Part shown: positions 28,570 through 38,205 of the stretch, in pieces
Layout: every line of letters begins with the position of its first letter
Position numbering within the stretch: position 1 is the stretch's first letter
Source: Hyphomicrobiaceae bacterium
GTDB taxonomy: Bacteria; Pseudomonadota; Alphaproteobacteria; Rhizobiales; Hyphomicrobiaceae
Assembly (NCBI GenBank): GCA_022844275.1
Contig: JALHMB010000005.1
Location: 372,001 to 436,000, forward strand
Direction: 5' to 3'
DNA length: 64,000 nucleotides
Made by a program: the position numbers and the translations under genes
The notes under the pieces: model-generated
Told to the model about the DNA's origin: nothing
The model's database searches: none
What the model saw: only the letters and a program-made list of their open reading frames with translations

Positions 28570-29643
28570 ATGACATCAGGTACGACCGCGACAAAGACAG
28601 GCGCCGGCAATTTTTTCGAGATGTTTCGGGTCGGCCAGGTGGTCGCCCATGCGACGCCGCGCACGATCACCGAGGGTGACGTGGCGGTCTATCTGGGCCT
28701 TTATGGCGGCCGGTTTGCGGTGCAGTCCGCGGCGCCCTTTGCGCGTGCGATCGGATACCCGACTGCTCCGGTCGACGATCTGATCGTCTTCCACGTCATC
28801 CTGGGCAAGACCGTGCCCGACATCTCGCTCAATGCCATCGCGAACCTCGGCTATGCGGACTGCCGCTTTCTCGCGCCCGTCTATCCCGGCGATACGCTGA
28901 GCGCGACCTCGGAGGTATTGGGCCTGCGCGAGAATTCGAGCGGCGATTCGGGCATCGTCTACGTCCGCACGAACGGCGTGAACCAGGACGGCGTGACCGT
29001 GCTGACGTACGCCCGCTGGGTCATGGTGCGGAAGCGCGACAAGTCCGCCCCCGCGCCGACGCCCACCGTCCCGAAGCTCCCCGAAGCCGTGACGTCTGAC
29101 CAGCTCGGCGCGGCCGTACCGGCGTTGCACATTCCCTCATGGGACAAGACGCTCGCGGGCTCGGCGCACTTCTGGAACGACTATTCGGTCGGCGAGAAGA
29201 TCGACCACGTCGATGGCATGACGATCGAGGAAGCGGAGCACCAGATCGCGACGCGCCTATACCAGAACACCGCGCGCGTTCACTTCAACCAGCACGTCGA
29301 GGGCCAGGGCCGTTTTGGCCGGCGGCTGGTCTATGGCGGCGTGGTTATCTCGCTGGCGCGGGCGCTGTCATTCAACGGTCTGGCCAATGCCTTCCATATC
29401 GCGGCGATTAACGGCGGGCGGCATGTCGCGCCGGCCTTCGCGGGCGACACTGTCTATGCGTGGTCGGAAGTGCTCGACAAGGCGGAAGTGCCGGGACGCA
29501 GCGACGTCGGTGCGCTGCGTCTGCGGCTCGTGGGCGTCAAGGATCAGGCGCCCGGCTCGTTCCCGCTGGAGACCGCGCCCGGCAAGTACGCGCCGGGCGT
29601 CATCCTCGATCTCGACTACTGGGCACTGCTGCCGCGGGCGTGA
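28570..29643 (+). CDS. mch: Mesaconyl-CoA hydratase (MaoC-like double hotdog)
   Basis: The 357-residue protein has two hotdog folds (about residues 15-165 and 195-350). It resembles mesaconyl-CoA hydratase (beta-methylmalyl-CoA dehydratase) of the ethylmalonyl-CoA pathway along its length, with conserved blocks VAHATPRTITEGD, FGKTVPDISLNAIANLGYA-like sequence, RWVMVRKRD, and IDHVDGMTIEEAEHQIATRL. It interconverts mesaconyl-C1-CoA and beta-methylmalyl-CoA during acetyl-CoA assimilation without isocitrate lyase. Other pathway genes (ccr, ecm, mcl) are not in the window. Its stop abuts the convergent gatA stop exactly. Confidence 0.85.
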   Translation: MTSGTTATKTGAGNFFEMFRVGQVVAHATPRTITEGDVAVYLGLYGGRFAVQSAAPFARAIGYPTAPVDDLIVFHVILGKTVPDISLNAIANLGYADCRFLAPVYPGDTLSATSEVLGLRENSSGDSGIVYVRTNGVNQDGVTVLTYARWVMVRKRDKSAPAPTPTVPKLPEAVTSDQLGAAVPALHIPSWDKTLAGSAHFWNDYSVGEKIDHVDGMTIEEAEHQIATRLYQNTARVHFNQHVEGQGRFGRRLVYGGVVISLARALSFNGLANAFHIAAINGGRHVAPAFAGDTVYAWSEVLDKAEVPGRSDVGALRLRLVGVKDQAPGSFPLETAPGKYAPGVILDLDYWALLPRA

Positions 29644-31134
29644 TCACGCCCACCAGCGCTCCGGCACGGGGAAGCGGCCTGCGGCGCTCTCGATCACCTG
29701 AGCAGCGCGGAACAATGTGCCCTCGTCGAACGGCTTGCCGATGAGCTGCAAGCCCATGGGCGTGCCCTCGCCCGAAAGGCCTGCGGGCACGGAGATACCC
29801 GGCAACCCCGCCATATTCACCGTCACCGTGAAGATGTCTTCGAGATACATCGCAATGGGGTCGCCGGCCTTCTCGCCGAAGCCGAAAGCAGGCGAAGGCG
29901 TTGTCGGGGTCAGCACGACATCGACATCGCTCCAGGCATTGTCGAAGTCGCGCTTGATCAACGTGCGCACTTTCTGCGCCTTCAGATAGTACGCATCGTA
30001 GTAGCCGGCAGATAGGACGTAGGTGCCGATCAGGACGCGGCGCTTGACCTCCTTGCCGAAGCCAGCGGCGCGCGTTGCCTCGTACGTGTCGATGAGATCC
30101 TTGCCCGGAACCCGCAGGCCATAGCGCACGCCGTCATAGCGCGCGAGGTTCGACGAGCACTCGGCGGGCGCGACGATGTAGTAGGCCGGCAGCGCGTACT
30201 TCGTGTGCGGAAGGGAAATGTCGTGGATGGTCGCGCCGGCGTCCTTGAGCCAAGCAATGCCCTTCTGCCAGAGCGCATCGACCTCCGCCGACATGCCGTC
30301 GACGCGATATTCCTTCGGCACGCCGACGCGCAGACCCTTCACGCCGCGCGCAACTTCCGCCTCGTAGTCAGGGACGGGCAGGTCGACACAGGTCGAATCC
30401 TTGGCATCAGGCCCTGCCATGTGGCGCAGCATGATCGCGGAATCGCGCACGGTCTTGGCGATCGGGCCGGCCTGATCGAGCGACGAGGCGAACGCGACGA
30501 TCCCCCAGCGCGAGCAGCGGCCGTAGGTCGGCTTGATGCCGACTGTGCCGGTCAGCGCCGCAGGCTGGCGGATCGAGCCGCCGGTGTCGGTTGCCGTCGC
30601 GCCCAGGCAGAGGTTCGCCGAAACCGCCGCCGATGAGCCGCCGGAGGATCCGCCGGGCACGAGCTTCGCGTTGTCCTTCTGGCCGTGCCGTGTACGCCGC
30701 CACGGATTCACGACCGGACCGAAGGCGCTCGTCTCGTTCGACGAGCCCATGGCGAACTCGTCGTTGTTGAGCTTGCCGAGCATGACCGCGCCGGCATCCC
30801 ACAAGTTCTGCCCGACGGTCGACTCGTACGTCGGCTTGAAGTCGTCGAGGATGCGCGAGCAGGCCGTCGTGCGGATGCCCTTCGTGCAGAACAGATCCTT
30901 GTTGCCGAGCGGCAGGCCCTCGAGCGGGCGCGCCGTGCCCTTTGCGAGCCGCTCGTCGCTCGCCTTGGCCTGGGCGAGCGCGTGCTCGGGCGTCGGCAGG
31001 ACGTAGGCATTGAGATGCGGATTGGCGGCGTCGATCGCCTTGATGAAGGCCTGCGTCAGCTCTGTGGCGCTGAACTTCTTGGCGACGAGCCCGTCGCGGG
31101 CCTCGGCGAGCGTCAGTTTGGTCAGATCGGTCAC
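29644..31134 (-). CDS. gatA: Aspartyl/glutamyl-tRNA(Asn/Gln) amidotransferase subunit A
   Basis: GatA is the glutaminase subunit of GatCAB, which converts Glu-tRNA(Gln) and Asp-tRNA(Asn) to the amidated forms. The 496-residue protein has the amidase triad: lysine in LPLGNKDLF (K79), the cis-serine in [12 protein letters not shown] (around residue 164) and the nucleophile in [10 protein letters not shown] (around 187). It starts with GTG at 31134, 4 bp after gatC. No gatB is present, so the complex is split between loci, as is common. Confidence 0.95.
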   Translation of the reverse strand: MTDLTKLTLAEARDGLVAKKFSATELTQAFIKAIDAANPHLNAYVLPTPEHALAQAKASDERLAKGTARPLEGLPLGNKDLFCTKGIRTTACSRILDDFKPTYESTVGQNLWDAGAVMLGKLNNDEFAMGSSNETSAFGPVVNPWRRTRHGQKDNAKLVPGGSSGGSSAAVSANLCLGATATDTGGSIRQPAALTGTVGIKPTYGRCSRWGIVAFASSLDQAGPIAKTVRDSAIMLRHMAGPDAKDSTCVDLPVPDYEAEVARGVKGLRVGVPKEYRVDGMSAEVDALWQKGIAWLKDAGATIHDISLPHTKYALPAYYIVAPAECSSNLARYDGVRYGLRVPGKDLIDTYEATRAAGFGKEVKRRVLIGTYVLSAGYYDAYYLKAQKVRTLIKRDFDNAWSDVDVVLTPTTPSPAFGFGEKAGDPIAMYLEDIFTVTVNMAGLPGISVPAGLSGEGTPMGLQLIGKPFDEGTLFRAAQVIESAAGRFPVPERWWA

Positions 31135-31138
31135 GCGC

Positions 31139-31426
31139 TCACTCCACGACCTTGGGCACGACGAAATAATGGTCCTCGGTCATCGGCGCATTGGCGATGA
31201 TGTCGTCGGCCTTTTCCCCGTCGGTGACTACATCCTCGCGCTTCCTGAGCTTCATGTCCGCGACACGGGTCATGGGCGGCACGTTGTCCGTATTGACCTC
31301 GCCGAGCTGCTCGACCCACGCCAGAATGCCCGACAGCTCGCCTTCGAGCGCCTTGGCTTCCTCGTCGGTGATCCTGATCCGCGCCAGCCGCGCGATCCGG
31401 CGGACGGTCGCCTCGTCGACCTGCAT
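31139..31426 (-). CDS. gatC: Aspartyl/glutamyl-tRNA amidotransferase subunit C
   Basis: This 95-residue protein is the small GatC subunit that stabilises GatA-GatB. It has the typical sequence [19 protein letters not shown] near the N-terminus and the DNVPPMTRV segment, ending in an FVVPKVVE-type tail. It is co-directional with gatA and separated by 4 bp. It is divergent from the YbaK-type gene 105 bp away. Confidence 0.94.
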   Translation of the reverse strand: MQVDEATVRRIARLARIRITDEEAKALEGELSGILAWVEQLGEVNTDNVPPMTRVADMKLRKREDVVTDGEKADDIIANAPMTEDHYFVVPKVVE

Positions 31427-31531
31427 GACTTATCCTGCTCAATTGGGGACGGTTTCGTGCCGAACTGATAGCTGTGCGCCCTCGGCAGCGCAACAATGGC
31501 GTTAAGCCACGAGATCATGAGGGAATTTGGG

Positions 31532-32017
31532 ATGAGTGAACTCAAGCCGGCACCGCGGCGGGTGCAGCAGGCTGCGGATGGGCTGGGGCTTGCCGTCCGG
31601 GTGGTCGAGATGGCGCAGTCGACGCGTACGGCCGAGGAGGCCGCGGCGGCTTGCGGTTGCTCGGTCGGCCAGATCATCAAGTCGCTGGTGTTTCGCGGCA
31701 AGCAGAGCGGAAAGCCGATCCTGCTGCTCGTCTCAGGGGCCAACCGCGTCGATCAGAAGGGCGTGGCGGGAGCAATCGGTGAGGCGCTCGATCGACCGGA
31801 TGCGGTGTTCGTCCGCGAGGTCACGGGTTTTGCCATCGGCGGCATTCCACCCTTCGGCCACGCCCAGCCCCTGCCCACCTGGATCGACAAGGACTTGCTG
31901 CAATACGAGACCGTCTGGGCTGCGGCCGGATCACCCGAGGCCGTCTTCGAGGTCGATCCGCGACGGCTGGCGGAGGTGATCGGGGCGAGGGTGATTGGGG
32001 TCGTGGGTGGTGGGTAG
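31532..32017 (+). CDS. YbaK/EbsC-type aminoacyl-tRNA deacylase
   Basis: The 161-residue protein belongs to the YbaK/ProRS-INS editing superfamily, which hydrolyses mischarged tRNAs such as Cys-tRNA(Pro). The conserved lysine is in GQIIKSLVF, and the binding-pocket block is EVTGFAIGGIPPFGH. ATG 31532 (MSELKPAPRRV) is preferred over an in-frame ATG at 31496, since the family begins close to this point. Next to gatCA it continues a tRNA-quality theme. The exact tRNA substrate cannot be read from sequence. Confidence 0.82.
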   Translation: MSELKPAPRRVQQAADGLGLAVRVVEMAQSTRTAEEAAAACGCSVGQIIKSLVFRGKQSGKPILLLVSGANRVDQKGVAGAIGEALDRPDAVFVREVTGFAIGGIPPFGHAQPLPTWIDKDLLQYETVWAAAGSPEAVFEVDPRRLAEVIGARVIGVVGGG

Positions 32018-32119
32018 CGACCAAGTCGAGGGAGCCTTTGACCTTGAGGAGACATCGCAAACTGCATCGAAAGTTCATATGAGATGTCGGCTACTACGAC
32101 TTCCTGCAGAAAAGAGAAC

Positions 32120-33082
32120 TTATCCTGGCCTAAAGATATTGCCCCTTGCATCTCTAACAACCCATCCATCTGGCTCTACCGTTGCCGTGATCGTTTGACC
32201 TTTTTCTCTGAGCGTCCAATGCAGTGGCTTGCCGGTCCAGATAATTTCATCCGCAACGAATGAACTACCAATATCCAATCTATTGATTGATATTTCTCCG
32301 GCGTTGGCAGCGGTGATCTCCCATTCCTCGACATAAGTGAGGTCCAGGCAATTAGTGACAATGGTGGGACGTAGTGCCACGCATTCCGGCCTCGCTGGAT
32401 GAGAAACGGACGGATAGATGATGCAGCCAACGCCCTGTTTGAAAGCATCCCGATCAGGAGCGTCGGACTGCAGCTTTATGCTGAACTCTTTCGCGGTCAA
32501 TCGGTCGGCGATTGCGGACGTCACCTTGTACTGATTGGAGAACGTCTCGTGGATCGGCTGTGAAAATTTAGTCTCGAAGAACGAGGCCAGCAAATGGAGT
32601 CCGCTGTCATCTGAAGTATTTGGCCAATCCGGTGGTATGACCTGCGCGAAGAACTCTGACCTGACCGTCCAGCAGCTCACATATACTATGTCGTTCAATT
32701 GTGCTCTAATTTCGTGGCAAGCGGTCGCTTGATGCGTCGCGCCGTAAAACATTGGCTCATTCGGAGGGTTGCATCTCTGGTAATTGGTAATCACTACTGC
32801 TGGAGGCGCACCCAGCTCCGCCACATGCAAAAGCTTCGTCCGATTCTTGCGGGCTCTGTATAAGCGCGTGCCTGGCTTTACGACGGTGCAAGCAAGTGGA
32901 ACGCCGACGATCATCTGGCCCACACGTCGTACGAGATGGCCATAGTCTGCAACGTCTAGGTCTAAACGATTGATCGTAGCAATTTGGGCTCGCAGCTCCA
33001 GTGAACTGGGTCTCAACCTGCGATTGGTCATTCTGCGCAACCCGCGAAAGTATGCTAAGCGCACCGTAGCCACGAGAGGCAC
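32120..33082 (-). CDS. RES-domain protein (putative NAD+ phosphorylase fold), no antitoxin partner
   Basis: The protein (320 residues, or 303 from Met 18) carries RES-domain features: GTRLYRARKN, NEPMFYGATHQATACHEIR and a later IIYPSVSHPARPECVAL. In RES-Xre toxin-antitoxin systems, RES toxins destroy NAD+. Here the protein is longer than the usual 150-230 residues and no Xre-type antitoxin gene adjoins it, so it may be a solitary RES enzyme. The DNA is clearly more AT-rich than its neighbours, suggesting recent acquisition. It lies beside a rearranged segment. Confidence 0.65.
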   Translation of the reverse strand: MPLVATVRLAYFRGLRRMTNRRLRPSSLELRAQIATINRLDLDVADYGHLVRRVGQMIVGVPLACTVVKPGTRLYRARKNRTKLLHVAELGAPPAVVITNYQRCNPPNEPMFYGATHQATACHEIRAQLNDIVYVSCWTVRSEFFAQVIPPDWPNTSDDSGLHLLASFFETKFSQPIHETFSNQYKVTSAIADRLTAKEFSIKLQSDAPDRDAFKQGVGCIIYPSVSHPARPECVALRPTIVTNCLDLTYVEEWEITAANAGEISINRLDIGSSFVADEIIWTGKPLHWTLREKGQTITATVEPDGWVVRDARGNIFRPG

Positions 33083-33146
33083 CTAACCGACGATTGCGGC
33101 AGCTCCTGGCCCAATGCGGAAACGGACCGCCCGCAACCATCTCCTA

Positions 33147-33306
33147 CTAGCCATTTCCCTCGATTGGCTTATCCACACATCCGCCGGGCTGACCCGGCGC
33201 ATGAGCGCGCCATCTCGTTGCGCTTTATCCCATGCTCGACCGTCGTCGCGCAGAAGGCCTCGCTGCCTTCGCGCTCCGCATTCTCGCCGCCAACCTGCTT
33301 CCTTGA
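33147..33306 (+). pseudogene. Truncated duplicate of the leader and first codons of the queuosine-precursor transporter gene
   Basis: This segment is clearly homologous to 35080-35260. Shared parts are CTAGCC..., ATCCACAC, a GCCGGGCTGACCCGGCG hairpin, GAGCGCGCCATCTCGTTGCG, and the coding start [10 protein letters not shown]. Relative to the intact copy, 15 bp containing the ribosome-binding site are missing (after 33229) and 9 bp are missing within the coding start. The frame opens at 33232 and stops after 24 codons at 33304-33306, four bases before the end of the ankyrin gene. It is a dead fragment of the VUT gene. Confidence 0.8.
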
Positions 33307-33309
33307 AGT

Positions 33310-34854
33310 TCAACCTTTAATGAGGTGCTCGCGTAGGACCTTATCGACGCCGTCGTGCCCGGTTGGCAGCGACGACTCATTGACCCGGGCGCCCGCGTCG
33401 AGCAGCAGGCGGGCGCACTCGCCGTGCCGTTTGGTCGAAAACCCCCAAGGGTGTAGCGCGCCATGGATCAGCCAGCCCATCGCGGTCCCGTCGTGTTGGT
33501 GGTCCCCCGCGTGGATCGGCGGATCGTAGCGCAAGACCTCTTCCACCATGTCGGGATTGCCGTGATACGCCGCCCAATGCAGCGGCATGGCACCGTGCTG
33601 CGACAGCGCCGTCACCGGAAATCCGCGGCGGAGCATACCGCTCACCACAGCCAGGTTGTTGTTGCGTGCGGCGTCGGCGACTTGCCGCAATACCGTCTCC
33701 GGCGCACGCGCCAACAGCTGAGGGTCGGCCGCAAGGACTGCATCGGCACGTGCATCATCGCTGCACCAGAGCGCGTCGAGCAACCGTTCAAGCGGACCCG
33801 CGCGCCCGAGTAGAAGATCGAGAACTTCGCCGTGGCGGCGATGGCGCGCGATATCGAATGCCGAGACGTGGAAGCCGAGCGTCCATTGGTAGATATGCCC
33901 GCCATTCGCGGCGGTATCGACCATCGGAAACCAGTTCTGATCGACCCGCATGGCAATTGCGCCCGGATTGGCGTCAAGATGCTTCCGCGCGAGCGCGACA
34001 TCGCCCAGCGCCGCAGCGAGCAGCAGGTCGGATCGCGCGCCCTGCGCGACCAGGAATCGCGCGACTTCTGGATGATCGCCGATCAAGTGCTGAGCCGGGG
34101 TCGAATCGTGATCGTCGTCGAGAGCGTCGATCTCGGCGCCGTGGTCCAGCAGAAATCGAGCGATCTCGATCGTACGCGCGAAGTGCAATGGCCGCTTTCC
34201 ATCGCCGCCCTTGCCATGGACGAGCGATGGATCACCTGCGATCAAGTCCGCGACCTCCGCCATCATGCCGAGATGGGCCGCTGCCCAAATGTCGATCCTG
34301 GCGCCGCGGGCAATGAGTGAGACAGCCTCATCGGGGCTCACCTGCTCCAGCAGGCCGAAGCCGCCTCTCGCCCAGCCGCTGCGCGCATTGAGGTCCGCGC
34401 CATGGGCGATCAGGAGATCGAGCAGCTCGAGGTTTCTGCAGGCGACATGGACGGCCGGGCGGTCGAAGCTGAATATGTTCGCGTTGATCTTGGCGACGAG
34501 ATCAGGATGAGTTTTCAGCAACTCTGGCACGCGGGCGACGTCGCCCGCCTCGACTGCCGCCTTGAACAGCTCAGTCGGCGTTTTGGTGAGGGACTCGACT
34601 TTCTGCCTCAGCTGCAGCCAGCTCGCGAGGCCATATCCCCGCGCGATCACGAGCTGAGCATCGCTCAAGGCAAAATCTTCCGGTGCCGGCGGGTTCGGGT
34701 GCAGCGCGCGCACGCGCTCGATCGCTTCAGGCTTGCCGCGCCAATAGGCTCTTGCAAGCTTCTTGGCGAGCTTTCGCTGCTTGTCGAGATTCGGGTTTGA
34801 AGGAAGCGGGCGAACGAAACGCTTGGAATCGCGCCCCGATGGATCAAGGGTCAT
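33310..34854 (-). CDS. Ankyrin-repeat protein
   Basis: The 514-residue protein is made largely of ankyrin repeats: repeated LLDHGAEIDALDDD-, LLIAHGADLNAR- and PLHWAAYHGNPDMVEEVL-like units run from about residue 90 to the end. The N-terminus (LAKKLARAYWRGKPEAIERV) is a helical segment seen in similar bacterial ankyrin proteins. ATG 34854 follows an AGAGGTG ribosome-binding site; a longer in-frame start lies 33 bp upstream. Its function is probably protein binding. It sits exactly between the broken and intact copies of the transporter gene's 5' end, so it appears to have been inserted or trapped there. Confidence 0.82.
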   Translation of the reverse strand: MTLDPSGRDSKRFVRPLPSNPNLDKQRKLAKKLARAYWRGKPEAIERVRALHPNPPAPEDFALSDAQLVIARGYGLASWLQLRQKVESLTKTPTELFKAAVEAGDVARVPELLKTHPDLVAKINANIFSFDRPAVHVACRNLELLDLLIAHGADLNARSGWARGGFGLLEQVSPDEAVSLIARGARIDIWAAAHLGMMAEVADLIAGDPSLVHGKGGDGKRPLHFARTIEIARFLLDHGAEIDALDDDHDSTPAQHLIGDHPEVARFLVAQGARSDLLLAAALGDVALARKHLDANPGAIAMRVDQNWFPMVDTAANGGHIYQWTLGFHVSAFDIARHRRHGEVLDLLLGRAGPLERLLDALWCSDDARADAVLAADPQLLARAPETVLRQVADAARNNNLAVVSGMLRRGFPVTALSQHGAMPLHWAAYHGNPDMVEEVLRYDPPIHAGDHQHDGTAMGWLIHGALHPWGFSTKRHGECARLLLDAGARVNESSLPTGHDGVDKVLREHLIKG

Positions 34855-35079
34855 ACATACACCTCTTTCTCGAAGCCCGGCGTCCACGAGACGGGCGGAA
34901 AGAGGGTCATCATGCGTCGTCGTGATGAGAGTTCAGGTGGGAGGTTCCCTTCCCGTGGACGGGACGCGCCCTGATCGCGCCCGCCTCAGATAGCACACCG
35001 CCCCTGCTCTTTCCAACCCCGCCAACCGAGATGGACCTGAGGAGTGGGTCTCCATCCGGATCCAGAACCCTGCGGCCGT

Positions 35080-35260
35080 GCTAGCCTTTTCCCCGCCAAT
35101 GCCCTATCCACACGGTCGCCGGGCTGACCCGGCGTCTGAGCGCGCCATCTCGTTGCGCTTTATAAATCGGAGATACATCCCATGCTCGACCGTCGTCGCG
35201 CAGAAGGCCTGATTTTCCTCGCCGCCTTCGCGCTCTGCATCCCCGCCGCCAACTGGCTCA
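35080..35260 (+). repeat. Leader and 5' coding segment duplicated at 33147-33306
   Basis: This is the intact partner of the fragment at 33147-33306, in direct orientation about 1.93 kb apart. The leader holds a perfect 7-bp hairpin (CGCCGGG 35117-35123, CCCGGCG 35128-35134, loop CTGA). This hairpin is kept in the other copy, and its CCGGGCTGACCCGG core resembles palindromes widespread in alphaproteobacterial intergenic DNA. The rest of the 327-bp gap upstream (34855-35079) shows nothing recognisable. Confidence 0.7.
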
Positions 35261-35739
35261 TCGGCAATGTCGGCACGAAGTGCGTGCCGAACGGGCCATG
35301 CCTCATGCCGGTCGGATTCGGCATCATGGCGCCGACGGGCGTGGCGATGATCGGCCTCGCGCTCGTGCTGCGCGATCTCGTGCAGCGGCGCCTCGGCGTC
35401 GGCTGGGCGGCAGGTGCCGTGGTCGCCGGCGCGGCGCTCTCGGCATTTCTGGCGCCGCCGTCGCTGGTGATTGCTTCGGGCGTGGCTTTTCTCCTCGCGG
35501 AGATGGCCGATCTTGCCGTCTACACACCGCTTCAGCGCCGTGGGCTCGTCTCGGCCGTCATCGCGAGCAGTTTCGTCGGGCTGGTGATCGACAGCATCGT
35601 CTTCCTGCAGCTCGCGTTCGGCAGCCTCGACTATCTGCTTGGGCAGGTGATCGGAAAGTCCTGGATGGTGCTGGCATCGATCCCCTTCATCGCCTGGCTG
35701 CGCCGCCGCGATGAGCGGGTCGGGTTAGCACCCGCATGA
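35182..35739 (+). CDS. VUT family membrane protein, probable queuosine precursor transporter
   Basis: The 185-residue inner-membrane protein has about five or six hydrophobic segments and belongs to the VUT (YhhQ-like) family, whose E. coli member imports preQ0/preQ1. Supporting blocks are [33 protein letters not shown] and a late [12 protein letters not shown]. The next gene, queF, makes preQ1 from preQ0, so substrate assignment to queuosine precursors is strongly supported by context. The ribosome-binding site GGAGA lies at about 35169-35173, the part lost in the duplicated fragment. Confidence 0.82.
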   Translation: MLDRRRAEGLIFLAAFALCIPAANWLIGNVGTKCVPNGPCLMPVGFGIMAPTGVAMIGLALVLRDLVQRRLGVGWAAGAVVAGAALSAFLAPPSLVIASGVAFLLAEMADLAVYTPLQRRGLVSAVIASSFVGLVIDSIVFLQLAFGSLDYLLGQVIGKSWMVLASIPFIAWLRRRDERVGLAPA

Positions 35740-35752
35740 TTGGAGGCGTCGC

Positions 35753-36199
35753 ATGACAACGCCATCTCTCGGCCGGCAGGCCGCGCTTCCACAGAGCCCG
35801 GAAGAAGCCGTGCTCGACCGCGTGCCGAACCCGCATCCCGATACGTTGTACGTTGCCCGCTTCACCGCGCCCGAGTTCACCTCGCTGTGCCCCGTGACCG
35901 GCCAGCCCGACTTCGCGCACATCGTCATTGACTACGTGCCCGGCGATTGGCTCGTCGAGTCGAAGTCGCTGAAGGTTTACCTCGGCGCTTTCCGCAATCA
36001 TGGGGCTTTCCACGAGGACTGCACGATCGCCATCGCCAAGCGGCTGGTCGATCTTCTCGCGCCGAAGTACCTGCGCATCGGCGGCTACTGGTATCCCCGT
36101 GGCGGTATGCCCATCGATGTCTTCTGGCAGACCGGCACTTGTCCGGACGATGTCTGGCTGCCCGAACAGGGCGTCGCGCCGTATCGTGGGCGCGGATAG
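35753..36199 (+). CDS. queF: NADPH-dependent 7-cyano-7-deazaguanine (preQ0) reductase
   Basis: QueF reduces preQ0 to preQ1 in queuosine tRNA modification. The 148-residue unimodular protein has the catalytic cysteine in [13 protein letters not shown], the QueF motif in [10 protein letters not shown], and the downstream [11 protein letters not shown]. Length fits the short (unimodular) class. It follows the VUT transporter gene by 13 bp in the same direction, forming a salvage and processing unit. Confidence 0.95.
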   Translation: MTTPSLGRQAALPQSPEEAVLDRVPNPHPDTLYVARFTAPEFTSLCPVTGQPDFAHIVIDYVPGDWLVESKSLKVYLGAFRNHGAFHEDCTIAIAKRLVDLLAPKYLRIGGYWYPRGGMPIDVFWQTGTCPDDVWLPEQGVAPYRGRG

Positions 36200-36603
36200 C
36201 TAGTGCGTTGGCGCAAGGCTCGTTGCGGCCCTGCGCCGCCGGCAATACCCACAGTTCATTCACCAAGTTTCCAGGACGTTTGCCCGCCACCTGCGGCGCA
36301 ACATTGATATGTCACTCTGCTTGCATGGTGCGTGATAAAAATGGGAACGCTCGGGCGCATCGCCGGTTGACAGGGAACCGGTAATGGCACGCGCTGGCAC
36401 GGGACGGGCCGTGCGACCAAAGGTCGAGTTGTGAACAGCGAGGGGCTTGCTTAGAGGCGTTCCTTCTGGAAAGCATCAAGCCTTCAGTATCGCAGTCGAA
36501 CGTGAATTGTAGGCGACACTTCCGCCGTAGCCGTCGTCGTTGATGGCCTCCAGCGGCTCGGCTTTCCGACACGGCGGGCACTCTTACCAGCAGCGATAGC
36601 AGA
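36200..36603 (+). promoter_or_regulatory. 404-bp region upstream of pckA
   Basis: No gene was found here. It contains TTGACA at 36367-36372 inside a short inverted repeat (CCGGTT 36363-36368, AACCGG 36376-36381) that could be an operator, but no convincing -10 box at the right distance. A long untranslated leader for pckA is therefore possible. In other alphaproteobacteria pckA is controlled by ChvGI-type two-component systems; no such genes are in the window. Confidence 0.25.
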
Positions 36604-38187
<1,584 letters not shown>

Positions 38188-38205
38188 CAGGCTCGAAGTT
38201 CGTTC

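Noticed and set aside
35080-35181. Possible preQ1 riboswitch before the queuosine transporter gene
   Set aside because: The leader hairpin has the CCGGGCTGACCCGG core of a common intergenic palindrome and does not show the preQ1-I core; no aptamer consensus was seen.
36380-36410. Possible sigma-54 promoter (two TGGCAC boxes) upstream of pckA
   Set aside because: The downstream element lacks the TTGC expected at the -12 site.
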